Assembly (NCBI GenBank): GCA_030323885.1
Contig: CM059190.1
Span: forward strand, 81,150,709 to 81,214,708
Source: Branchipolynoe longqiensis
Lineage: Eukaryota > Annelida > Polychaeta > Phyllodocida > Polynoidae
Reading direction: 5' to 3'
DNA length: 64,000 nucleotides
The notes under the pieces: generated by a model
What the model was told of the DNA's origin: nothing
Database searches by the model: none
What the model saw: the letters and a program-made list of their open reading frames with translations, nothing else
Program-made: the position numbers and the translations under genes
Shown: piece after piece, positions 53,232 to 62,164 of the stretch
Position numbering within the stretch: position 1 is the stretch's first letter
How the letters are laid out: each line of letters begins with the position of its first letter

Positions 53232-53510
53232 TTGTATTGTTTGTTTGTTTGTTGTTGTTCTATGTCCTAGCAACATCTCTGTTCATATCAGGATGGCTAC
53301 CGACTTGTGACAGTGCGCACTCATGGCAACTTTATAGTGCTGCCCCACTGGAAAACCAGGCCGCCAGCACCATGACCTGATATCCCATTCAGTCACATTA
53401 TCCTGACACTGAGCCAAACAGTCCTTGCCCTATCCTAATAATACCGAGCGCCAGGCTAGGAAGGAACAAGTTTCAATTTTTAAGTCATTGGTTTGACTCG
53501 ACCAGGGTTT
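53232..53510 (-). mobile_element. A-SINE, 5'-truncated, 8-bp duplication
   Basis: The plus strand starts TTGTATTGTTTGTTTGTTTG (tail complement) and ends TTTGACTCGACCAGGGTTT, so the tRNA-like head is absent. GCATTATC flanks both sides exactly (53224-53231 and 53511-53518). Confidence 0.88.
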
Positions 53511-53679
53511 GCATTATCAATTGACAATTTATATATAGATGGAACAGAAATTGTTGTTTGAGTTAGACAAATTAATTAAGCCTAATAGACTAGGGTATCC
53601 TCTGTCCACAGTAACATTACATAATTTCCCATTAGACAAAAAAAACTATGTATAGTGTCAGCTATTAAGACATATTTAA
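53511..53679 (+). pseudogene. DIRS-like tyrosine recombinase, middle part
   Basis: Skipping the SINE and one GCATTATC copy, the frame continues from SARLVVALS into IDNLYIDGTEIVV. After a premature stop near 53563 and a frame change come LIKPNRLGYPLSTVTLHNFP and, near the end, VSAIKTYL at 53656-53678. The spacing fits the recombinase catalytic domain, with the SARL arginine at the expected box I position. Confidence 0.75.
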
Positions 53680-54654
53680 AGTTGCATAGTCCGATAAAAG
53701 CATCAAATTGTCAAAACTAAAGGCCCAGTCAGACCTTACCGCACTGAGTACCAGACACCACCGGATAAAGAATTGTCTAGTCTGGTGTCCGGTGTCGAAC
53801 TGTTGCAACGGCCGCCGGACGAAACGGACGCTAAACGGATGATACACGGACGCTAAACGGACATTAACAAATAGCTAAACGGACGTCGAACGGACGTCAA
53901 ACGGACGGACCGGACGGACCGGACACCAACCGGACACCAACCGGACACCAACCGGACACCAACCGGACACCAACCGGACACCAACCGGACTGTTCACGGA
54001 CACGCCAAAAACAGACGGACCAAATTCCCGCAGCACCGTCAACGGACTCTTCAGGGTACAACACGGACACCTAACGGATGACTAACGGACATGACACGGA
54101 CCAAACGGACCAAACGGACTTAAAACGGACACCAACCGGACACGTCAGTCCGGTGGTGTCCGGTACAAGTTTTGTGCATGTTCAAAACTTGTACCGGACA
54201 CCGCCAAACACCACAGGACCCCACCGCAAACCACCGGACAGATAATGGACACGCCGGATGCCAAGCATGTATAAACTGTACATTGCCGTATTTCACCGGA
54301 CAGTGTCCGTTTTCTATCCGGTTCCTCAATCAGGGGAGGTCTGACTGGGGCTTCAAACAATTACCTAGATTCTATCCTACATATCTGACTTAGATACTAA
54401 TGCACTTATTAAGCATTTGTTGCCAGACAGAAGGGAATGCTGAGTCAATTGAATCTTACTGCTGAAGCCTATGGTGTCGGAGTTTTGGCATGCTTGCCAA
54501 AATTAATTTTGAATGTGTGCACTTCAAATATCTCCTAAGCTAGCCATTTAAAATGAAAGTTGCTTCAAACTAAAGCAAGGTAGATTATAACCATCAACCT
54601 AATATATTTATCTCAGAAAATAAAAGAAACTCAAAACCATCGGACCATGCAACT
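53680..54654 (-). mobile_element. TTAA-type MITE carrying a foldback
   Basis: TTAA (53676-53679) then AGTTGCATAGTCCGATAAAA opens it, and CATCGGACCATGCAACT then TTAA (54655-54658) closes it. A 635-bp foldback sits at 53719-54353. Without it the MITE is about 340 bp, like its relatives. Confidence 0.88.
53719..54353. mobile_element. Foldback, GGCCCAGTCAGACC ends, CCGGACACCAA array
   Basis: Left AAAGGCCCAGTCAGACCTTA, right GGGGAGGTCTGACTGGGGCT, inverted. The interior contains an almost perfect 11-bp array CCGGACACCAA about six times (53930-53996), and the hairpin ACAAGTTTTGTGCATGTTCA then AAACTTGTAC at about 54167-54196. It is inserted at a CAAAACYAAA site of the MITE. The exact target duplication is unclear. 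Confidence 0.85.
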
Positions 54655-54658
54655 TTAA

Positions 54659-54855
54659 CCGGAACGAGTGAAATTAGAAAGGGCAGTCAACCGCTAGTTA
54701 GTTACATTAAGCCACATGCATCGATTTCGCGTGACACGCTTGCCAGATGGACAATAAGGATCTTGCAAAGTGCAGGAGTAGACATAGATAAAGGATTCAC
54801 CCTGTACTCGTACACGGGTGAATACCAACCCAATATAAAAGCTGTCGAAAAAGCG
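54659..54855 (+). pseudogene. DIRS-like tyrosine recombinase, C-terminal part
   Basis: The frame from the previous recombinase block continues across the MITE site through TYLTGTSEIRKGSQ into QPLVSYIKPHASISRDTLAR and WTIRILQSAGVDIDKGFT. The block before HSxR is therefore well conserved. The position where the family has the catalytic H-S-x-R motif reads YSYT here, so both the histidine and the arginine appear lost, or a further small insertion replaces them. A stop follows at about 54862. The nuclease function cannot be intact. Confidence 0.8.
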
Positions 54856-54990
54856 GGGAAATGAAATGAGAGCCTAATTTCACAATCTAAGAAGCAACAA
54901 TTATTCTTTTAATGTCTTCATATTTCCCCGCTACCTTTGAGTTGAAATATATAATAAAACATATAGTTTAATAGAATTTAAAGGTGAAAT
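54856..54990 (+). other. Probable 3' end region of the DIRS-like element
   Basis: AGCGGGGAAATGAAATGAGA at 54853 and TCTTCATATTTCCCCGCTAC at 54914 contain the inverted words AGCGGGGAAAT and ATTTCCCCGCT, a possible terminal hairpin. An AATATATAATAAAACATATA stretch follows. No terminal repeat partner was found, so the boundary is uncertain. Confidence 0.35.
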
Positions 54991-55200
54991 CGATGGCGTT
55001 CTATGGCCGCCATCTTGTCTTTTTGCATTCTCTCCCATTTTACCAACTCTGTGCCGATATAAGTAACCATTTGATACTGGAGACAGGCATTCTACTTCCT
55101 GTTCCATACTAAAGCTATTTTCGCCCGTATTTATGCTGCGTTGTCATTCACCCATGTACTGCAAGTACCGGGTGAATCATTTATCTAGGGTAGAATCTGC
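54991..55200. other. Unassigned, with a hyphenated palindrome
   Basis: ATTCACCCATGTACTGCAAG then TACCGGGTGAATC at 55148-55180 is an imperfect palindrome. A similar palindrome, ATTCACCCTGTACTCGTACA then CGGGTGAAT, occurs at 54798-54826, and the second half recurs near 18311. Confidence 0.35.
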
Positions 55201-55349
55201 CCACTGCGGCACACTCAACATGGGGGGGGGGCGATGGCCTCCAACGGGCGTATATTGGCAATTTCTGTCAGGAAAATCATAGCACATGCAAGCTGGAAAA
55301 CACAGCGAGTATTTGTACGTAATTGTACATGTTAGTCCTAACATGCGTA

Positions 55350-55870
55350 AATCACAGGGCGGAGGCGGGGCCAACATGAATGGCTATGGTGGTGCCATCT
55401 ACAGTGCACCCTGGAATTAATATCTACTGGCCCGGCACCCCCACGCCCCATGGTGGATCCGCCCCGAACTAGCATCCGCCACCCCCTCCAGGGCCCTAAC
55501 GGCTCCATCCTCCCGGGAGTCAAAATTCCCACCAAAACGATCACGTGACCGAACCCCACCAGGTTCAAACCACACAACCACCTAACCACCCGACACGAGA
55601 ACGCCTACCCTTTCTTACCCCACCCACCCACACTGCTGGAAGACATGTGATGTGTAGGGTTGAGGGTTCGAGCCCTGCCCACCTGACCTTGACATTTCTG
55701 AACTTTGAACTTGACCTCAGATATTGACCTTTGATGACATTGAACTGATTGACTGATTTGATGTAATGCTCACTGTTACATAATGCTCATCTTGGCAATA
55801 AGCCCTTCTCTCTATCATGCACAAAATAAAAACCACTATACAACACACTCTCTCCGCATTGGTGAATTAT
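55350..55870 (+). other. C-rich then TTGAC-rich stretch ending in AATAAAA
   Basis: C-rich sequence (55430-55640), then GTTGAGGGTTCGAGCCC and repeated TTGACCT/TTGAC words, with CACAAAATAAAAACC at 55820. The order resembles 8841-9330 and may be LTR-like. No defined ends. Confidence 0.25.
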
Positions 55871-56286
55871 AAGAAAAGAGTAGAAATGCGTAGTAAACAA
55901 ACTTAAGCAGTAGATATGGTCATAAAGCTAACATGGCTGCTATGATAAATGAGAAACCCCCAATAAATGAGCACTGATGCCCTATATGGGTGTATGTACG
56001 GATTAGAACACGATAATTAAAAAATGAAAGAGTAACAGAAAATCGACAAATGTGTTACGTCAATTTCTCCCTGGGCTATGAGTAGCTGAGATGCTATAGC
56101 CAGAGGTAAAATAGTAAAGTTATACACCGATACTGCTTCTTCTCCCTGTCCCACGACTAACCGAGGCTATGCCCTCGGTAACATACCAGTTCTTCATCAT
56201 CTATGCCCAGGTAAGAATTGTATAACTTTACTATATATAGATAGAGATATTTTTGCTTGTGATGCATTCGTAAAAAAGTAAATTTT
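55871..56286. other. No recognised feature
   Basis: A/T-rich. GTATAACTTTACTATATA at 56219 and the complement-like AGTAAAGTTATACACC at 56116 form an imperfect inverted pair 100 bp apart, perhaps a small MITE (about 56095-56250). Confidence 0.35.
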
Positions 56287-56545
56287 GTTTTAATAAACGA
56301 CGCCTCTAGAGCACATTGATTTGTTTATCGTATCATCAGCTATTGGACGTAAAAAATATGGTCATTCTGAGATATTTCTTTGGAGGAAACCAGCTGCTGC
56401 CACATCGGCTACTCATTCCAATAAGCAGCAAGGGGTCTTTTATATGCACTGCAACGCATTGGGGAATGTGGGATGTGGGATGTGGGACGGTAAGCTCCTA
56501 ATTTCTCACTTGGCTGGTTTTCAACCCGGTCACCTCACACACGAG
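56287..56545 (+). mobile_element. SINE with conserved core, family D
   Basis: TAATAAACGACGCCTCTAGA, GCACATTGATTTGTTTATCG, ATCATCAGCTATTGGACGTA, ATATGGTCATTCTGAGATAT, GAGGAAACCAGCTGCTGCCA, AAGCAGCAAGGGGTCTTTTA and TATGCACTGCAA. This is the best-preserved core in the window. The following GGTTTTCAACCCGGTCACCT may be part of its 3' side. Confidence 0.75.
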
Positions 56546-56594
56546 TGAAGATCTCAGTTATACGGTTTGAAGCGGCAGCAGGGACATGGCTTTC

Positions 56595-56700
56595 GTTGTT
56601 GGACGTTCATGCCCTGGCAACATCTAAGGTCATATCAGGATGGAAAGCACCTTGCGAAAGTGCGGATTCATTGCGACTTCATAGTCTTGCCCCACTGGGT
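56595..56700 (-). mobile_element. A-SINE fragment
   Basis: GTTGGACGTTCATGCCCTGG, CAACATCTAAGGTCATATCA and GACTTCATAGTCTTGCCCCA. It breaks at CACTGGG, where another A-SINE begins in the same orientation. Confidence 0.7.
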
Positions 56701-57040
56701 TAGGTTGTTGGAGATTTACGTCCTGGCAATATATAAGGCCATATCAGGACGGGTACCGACTTGTGACAGTGCACACTCATGGTGACTTTATAGTGCTGCT
56801 CCATATTGGTAGATCAGGCTGTCACCATCATGACCTGATATCCCATTCAGTCGCATAATACTGACAGTGAGCCACTGAGAACTTGCCTTATCCTAATTAT
56901 GCCGAGTGCCTGGCTAGGAAGCGACAAGTATAAATTTGTAACTGATTGGTTTGACTCGACCAGGGTTCAAATGCATGGGTTTGAATCCCACGATCTACAA
57001 CACGGGAGATGGAAGCTCAACCCATTCAGCCATCCCGACT
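56701..57040 (-). mobile_element. A-SINE, full length, T1 tail
   Basis: GGTTGTTGGAGATTTACGTC, GCAATATATAAGGCCATATC, ACTTGTGACAGTGCACACTC, CATGACCTGATATCCCATTC, GACTCGACCAGGGTTCAAAT, then the complement of the head, AACCCATTCAGCCATCCCGA. Confidence 0.82.
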
Positions 57041-57300
57041 GGTCCCATGACGTGGCAGTGCATCAGCCAGTATGGACTGCAGATGACCAGGGGGATCGAT
57101 ACCCAATAATGGGAATATCAGCTAAAGGGTTCATCGGAAATGACGCCTGTGACACAGTTAGTGTGAGAACAGGAAGTAAGGCTTAGTAATGACTCTCATT
57201 GAATGGTTGTTGGGTATATGGCCGTATTGTCTTGGCATTGGGCAAATTGGCATTTGACCGGAAGACCATGCCTCAACTCCGAAAAGAAAGTGTATGTCCT
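57041..57300. other. No recognised feature
   Basis: 260 bp between the SINE and the foldback. No gene or repeat seen. Confidence 0.4.
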
Positions 57301-58060
57301 GGGGCCGTATGCACGAATTGGTGTTAGGGCCGTAACCGTGGCTAGGCTAGCTCCACACGACTAAATATGAGAAATTGATATGCACGAATCGGTGTTAGCA
57401 CTAACCGCAAAATTTAGCCTAGGCTAAGCTAAACCATTTTCAAATCAGGTTTTACTGCTAGCCGGGGCGGTTAGTGTGCGTGTATGGATTGATGTCAATC
57501 TATTCAATGTGATCATATTTAACAGAATTACATACGCAATAAGTGAAATCTTATCAATTTAACCCTAAGTTTGAAGCGTCATTAAGGCTACCGCTGCATT
57601 GGTGGCGATATTAATAGTTATATTTTCGAATCGACAAAGGTACAGTAAACAAACCGCCGCCACCGCCGCATCGACGTCACTTTCCATGCTGGCGGCGGCG
57701 GCGGTTTGTTTACTGTACCTTTGTCGATTCGAAAATATAACTATTAATATCGCTGCCAATGCGGCCGTAGCCTTAATAACGCTTCGAATTTAGGGTTAAA
57801 TTGATAAAATTCCACTTGTTGCATATGTAATTCTGTTAAATATGATCGCATTCAATAGATTTGAGCCTAATATATGGGTACAACCGCAGAGGGAATTCCC
57901 AAATCTATAAATAAACTCACGGTTAGCTATCCGCAGCGGCTAAAACATTGGTGCATACCGATTCACACATTTCTCAAACTCCCCGCTACCCTGAGGTAGC
58001 TATCCGCGGCTAGTGCCTTAACGCCGGCTAAGCCTAACCCCGATTCGTGCATACGGCCCC
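57301..58060. mobile_element. Foldback with GGGGCCGTATGCACGAATT ends and perfect core hairpin
   Basis: Left GGGGCCGTATGCACGAATTG then GTGTTAGG; right CTAACCCCGATTCGTGCATA then CGGCCCC. The arms continue inward with matching AACAGAATTACATACGCAAT and its complement. The core arms at 57608-57660 and 57698-57750 are exact complements over 53 bp. Peptides read from the two strands there are nearly identical for that reason. It is a relative of the element at 39428. Confidence 0.88.
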
Positions 58061-58068
58061 TGATGAAT

Positions 58069-58460
58069 AGACCGGACGCAGTGGCCGAATCGGTAGAGCG
58101 CAGGCTTCCTGTGCTGAAGGTTGGAAGTTCGAATCCATGCTGAGACAAACCGATGACTTATAAATTTTATACTTATAGCTAGTTGGCTTGACGCCCAGCA
58201 TTAATAGGATAGGACAAGGACTGGTTAGCTCAGTGTCAGGATACTGTGACTGTGTGGGGTATTAGATTATGGAGCTGGCGTCCTGGTCTCCGAGTGGGGT
58301 AGCACTATAAAGTCGCCATGAGTGTACACTGCCGCAAGTCGGTACCCGTTCTGATATGACCTTAAATTTGTGAGTGCCCACTGTCCCAAGTCTGTACTTA
58401 TCCTGATATGACATTAGATGTTGATAGGGCATGAAACAACAGCAAACAAACCAATCTGAT
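58069..58460 (+). mobile_element. A-SINE with T1 tail, tail partly duplicated
   Basis: The head is GGACGCAGTGGCCGAATCGG then TAGAGCGCAGGCTTCCTGTG, the B box is AGTTCGAATCC, followed by AACCGATGACTTATAAATTT and GATAGGACAAGGACTGGTTA. The end of the tail appears twice (CCTGATATGACC and CTGATATGACATTAGATGTT), so the last 65 bp were duplicated. Confidence 0.8.
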
Positions 58461-58534
58461 GAATAAATTTTCACCAAAATAAAAAGGGGAAAAAAGATTC
58501 ATTGGGCGGACTGACACGCAGGCAGACAGCACTT

Positions 58535-58620
58535 TTTTTTCTTGTTTGTGGGGTAAATATGTTTATTCCTCTGAATAAGTCTTTTGTCAGTGCTGAAGAA
58601 CTGGTCTTCCAGCGATTTTT
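58535..58620 (-). mobile_element. Short repeat, family E (first of two copies)
   Basis: GTGGGGTAAATATGTTTATT, CCTCTGAATAAGTCTTTTGT and CAGTGCTGAAGAACTGGTCT are the complement of the E pattern. The second copy lies at 59107-59190 through the 572-bp duplication. Confidence 0.5.
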
Positions 58621-58754
58621 CAATTCAGGGTTATTTACACAAAAATGTAGATAGCGTAAAGTGTACAATAAATGTTGAATACACAATTTGCAGCATGTAA
58701 CGCAATGGCATTATGTAACCCAAGAGTTCCATAGCAATATGTCAACAGTGTCAT

Positions 58755-58870
58755 ATATAACTAATGTCATATAACTAATGTCATATAACTAATGTCATAT
58801 AAATAATGTTATATAACTAATGTCATATAACTAATGTCATATGCGACTTCAGACATATAACTAATGTCAT
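58755..58870. repeat. 14-bp array, ATAACTAATGTCAT
   Basis: About eight units with small changes, closing the first copy of the duplication. Confidence 0.85.
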
Positions 58871-59324
58871 GTGTGACTATAAAGTCGCCATGAGTGTACA
58901 CTGCTGCAAGTCGGTACCTGTTCTGATATGACCTTAAATTTGTGAGTGCCCACTGTCCCAAGTCCGTACTTATCCTGATATGACATTAGATGTTGATAGG
59001 GCGTGAAACAACAGCAAACAAACCAATCTGATGAATAAATTTTCACCAAAATAAAAAGGGGAAAAAAGATTCATTGGGCGGACTGACACGCAGGCAGACA
59101 GCACTTTTTTTTCTTGTTTGTGGGGTAAATATGTTTATTCCTCTGAATAAGTCTTTTGTCAGTGCTGAAGAACTGGTCTTCCAGCGATTTTTCAATTCAG
59201 GGTTATTTACACAAAAATGTAGATAGCGTAAAGTGTACAATAAATGTTGAATACACAATTTGCAGCATGTAACGCAATGGCATTCTGTAACCCAAGAATT
59301 CCATAGCAATATGTCAACACTGTC

Positions 59325-59745
59325 ATATATAACTAATGTCATATAACTAATGTCATATAACTAATGTCATATACATAATGTTATATAACTAATGTAATAT
59401 ACATAATGTCATATAACTAATGTTATATAACTAATGTCATATAAATAATGTCATATAAATAATGTCATATAACTAATGGCATGCATCTAATGTCATATAA
59501 CCAATGTCATACCACTAATGTCATATAACTAATGTCCTATAAATAATGTCATATAACTAATGTCATGTAACTAATGTGATGTAAGTAATGTCATATAACT
59601 AATGTCATATACATAATGTCATATAACTAATGTCATATATATAATATCCTATAACTAATGTCATATAACAAATGGCATATAACTAATTTCATAGAATTAA
59701 TGCCATATAACTAAAGTCATAAAACTAATGTTATATAACTAGATC
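59325..59745. repeat. 14-bp array, ATAACTAATGTCAT
   Basis: About thirty units with ATAAATAATG, ACATAATGTC and GCATCTAATG variants. The units decay toward the right end. It continues the same array type as 58755. Confidence 0.88.
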
Positions 59746-60250
59746 AATATTAGTCAGATCAAGTATTTACATAGTATTTAGAATGTAAGCAGAAGTTATC
59801 TTCTGGATTCATTTGGTAAAGTTGTAGTAAGTTTTAATGTAGAGTTTGTTCAGCTGGAGTTAGGCAAGCGGTATATAAATGACTTGGGGTTCTTAGTACC
59901 AAAGACCGTATAACACTGCAGGGTCTTTGTTGGCACGTGGCTATAGACTAGAGGACCGTGATATTGAGTTAGGTGTTGGAGTTGTGAGACGACCTGCAGA
60001 CATGGAGAGTACCCAGCGCCTGGAGTCACTCAGGAGGGGATGTACTGGTGCAGGAGTGCAGTAGGGTAATAGATTCGCAGACTCGCCGGTGGTGGCGCCA
60101 CTTGTATCTATTCACGGTGCGCCGCAGAATTAACCCATGGACAACGAACGCCTCCTCTCACGTCGACACTGCGGTACCGGTGTCCTTATATTCAATGAAT
60201 GTCACTAGAGGGCGCAACGATGTGACATCGTAATTGTTGTGTGGATTTAT
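59746..60250. other. No recognised feature
   Basis: A 60-codon plus-strand frame at 60048-60233 has no motif. TCACTAGAGGGCGCAACG at 60205 resembles a CTCF-type core, which I would not rely on. Confidence 0.35.
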
Positions 60251-60253
60251 ATT

Positions 60254-60490
60254 TGAGGAGTTCAGGCGGAAAACCCTGTAAACGGCAATCCATGAATTTA
60301 ATTAAAATAACAGATTTTTACCGGAAGGTAATCTTCATTCTCACAATTTCCACTTTTCTTCTGATGAAATGGTTATGAAGAAATGAACACAAAATTAGGA
60401 ATTCTTGATCAAAATGGACTCGTTGAAGGTTTCATTCTGATGTTTATCTCAATTTTTGGATTGGCGTCTACTGGGTGTTGTTCCTGAATA
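60254..60490. mobile_element. MITE, AGTTCAGGCRCAAAACC-end family
   Basis: Left GAGGAGTTCAGGCGGAAAAC then CCTGTAAACGGCAATCC; right GGATTGGCGTCTACTGGGTG. The interior TTTTTACCGGAAGGTAAT and TTCTTCTGATGAAATGGTTA match the family. This is the most complete left end. Confidence 0.8.
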
Positions 60491-60498
60491 ACGGTCAT

Positions 60499-60628
60499 AA
60501 TTCTGGGGAGTTGATCTTGCAGTGAGGCTGCACTATAGAAATGCCATGACAATGTACTGTCACAAGTGAGTTCAAGTCCAGATATAAACTTAGATGTCGC
60601 CAGGATAAATAACCTCAACAGACAAACA
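60499..60628 (+). mobile_element. A-SINE tail (T1)
   Basis: GGCTGCACTATAGAAATGCC, ATGACAATGTACTGTCACAA, TAAACTTAGATGTCGCCAGG and CTCAACAGACAAACAAG. A further scrap of the same tail lies at 60812-60858. Confidence 0.65.
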
Positions 60629-60859
60629 AGCTAAACCTATCAAAGAGTTGTACATTGATAACTAAGAACAGCTGCTGAACTAGGCTCTTTTCCAAACACA
60701 GAACTTTAGAAGCCATGTCCCCAATTTAGACGAACATTAAGGCAATCCCAGCCTTTTGATATCTACTGCTGAGTAACTGTTATTGTCGGTGCACATATTA
60801 TTTTGGCACACATCCTGACCTTAGAAGCCATCAGGATGTCAAACCCCAACAAACAAGTA

Positions 60860-61290
60860 TTGCGTCATGGCATTTGTTTCTCAATATGTTTTATTCATCA
60901 AATAAAGAGTGATTCATCAGCATCCGGTCGCTGGTATTCGGGCGATGTTATATTGCAGATATTTACATAGAATAGATTGTCTGCTAGAAGTTGGTGCACA
61001 TAGTTCTATATTATCTGGTGCTTAGAATATTAATTGGCACACATGCTAAGTGATGAGCTGCATATTAGTCACGTAGACATTACATAGAGTGATCCTTAAA
61101 TGTGTATATATAATCTCTATAACGTGCGACTGAATGCTGCCGCATGATTTAATTTACTTTCGGTTTTAATTTTAACAATATTATTAATAACCCATACGCA
61201 TGTTGTGTATTCATTAAAGTGAAGCCAACATTTATAATAATGATTTGCTTTTCTTTTTCAATGTGGGAATTTAACAAGGCTATGGGGGGT
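60860..61290. other. No recognised feature
   Basis: A/T-rich sequence with no clear repeat or gene. Confidence 0.4.
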
Positions 61291-61295
61291 CCTTA

Positions 61296-61566
61296 TCCCT
61301 GGTCAGTATCCTGCTGATAGAATCCTGTTGATAGAATCCTGCTGATAGAATCCTGCTGAGAAAAGCCTGCTGATAGAATCCTGCTGATAGAATCCTGCTG
61401 ATAGAATCCTGATGATAGAATCCTGCTGAAAGAATCTTGCTGATAGAATCCTGCTGATAGAATCCTGCTGATAGAATCCTGCTGATAGAATCCTGCTGAT
61501 AGAATCCTGCTGATAGAATCCTGCTGATAGAATCCTGCTGATAGAATCCTGCTGATAGAATGCATT
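61296..61566. repeat. 14-bp array, CTGCTGATAGAATC
   Basis: Nineteen or so units with a few changes (CTGTTG, GAAAAGC, CTGATG). Three units make 14 codons, which gives the periodic QQDSISRILSAGFY-type frame on the minus strand. Confidence 0.92.
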
Positions 61567-61600
61567 AATTCAGCTAGACTCATCGCTGGATTCGAGATGC

Positions 61601-61865
61601 TTGTTTTGTTCTTTTACATCCTACCAACATTTAAGGTCATATGAGGACCAGTACCGATTAATGACAATGCGCAGTCATGGCGATGTTATAGTGCTGCCCC
61701 ACTGAGACACCAGGCCCACAAGCATTATGACCCAATATCCCACGCAGTCACATTATCCTGATAATTGGCTACCCAGTCCTTGTCCTGTCCTATTAAATGC
61801 CAAATACCAGGCTAGGTAAGGACAAATGCGAATCTTGTAAGTAATTTGTTTGACTCGGCTGCGAT
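61601..61865 (-). mobile_element. A-SINE, head missing
   Basis: GTTCTTTTACATCCTACCAA, CATTTAAGGTCATATGAGGA, TATAGTGCTGCCCCACTGAG, TATCCCACGCAGTCACATTA and TTTGTTTGACTCGGC follow the family order. Confidence 0.72.
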
Positions 61866-62164
61866 GAGAACTACCTACGTTGTACTGGAAAGAGTCGGGG
61901 TGTAGAGGGTTAAGGGGAGAGGGGAATTACTTCTTTTTTTTAAGTTGTGTGGATTACATCCGGTAACATTGCGACATACCAGAAACCAGCCGGTTTACGC
62001 CAACAGCACGCCACCTGGTTTATCTAATAAAAAAGACAGCCTGACCAGATCAAGACAAGCTGAGGGGGGAGATGTTCACAGCACTGCTAGGCAAGTATTT
62101 ATAATGGAGCGCTACTAATCGAATTCTGAAAGGAAAATTCCAGTAAGTGATATGTGGACAAATG

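Larger units (their letters stand above)
49544..54930 (+). mobile_element. DIRS-like tyrosine-recombinase retrotransposon, dead, multiply split
   Basis: In order on one strand there is reverse transcriptase (49544-50086), RNase H (50190-50512), the VDLF-S and APEW-PW region that follows RNase H in DIRS elements (50998-51300), and parts of a tyrosine recombinase (52930-53231, 53511-53675, 54655-54855). This gene order is specific to DIRS-type retrotransposons. Six insertion events interrupt it: a GGCCC-type foldback, an RTE derivative, a GCGGTATGC foldback, a TTAA MITE, an A-SINE, and a second TTAA MITE that itself contains a foldback. A seventh element forms the left border at 49543. No gag or terminal repeats were found. 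Every coding part carries stops, frameshifts or lost catalytic residues. Confidence 0.85.
58305..59345. repeat. Tandem duplication, 572-bp period
   Basis: CTATAAAGTCGCCATGAGTG begins both copies, at 58305 and 58877. Similarity then runs for about 470 bp through the SINE tail, a family E copy and a TAACGCAATGGCATTNTGTA block up to the ATAACTAATGTCAT array. There are only a few differences, so the duplication is recent. The near-identical minus-strand frames at 58471-58686 and 59043-59342 follow from it. Confidence 0.9.

Noticed and set aside
57565..57793. Two near-identical 64-codon proteins on opposite strands
   Set aside because: They are the two readings of one perfect palindrome, not two genes.
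61293..61583. 96-codon minus-strand frame with a QQDSISRILSAGFY repeat
   Set aside because: It is generated by the 14-bp array, with three units giving a 14-codon period.
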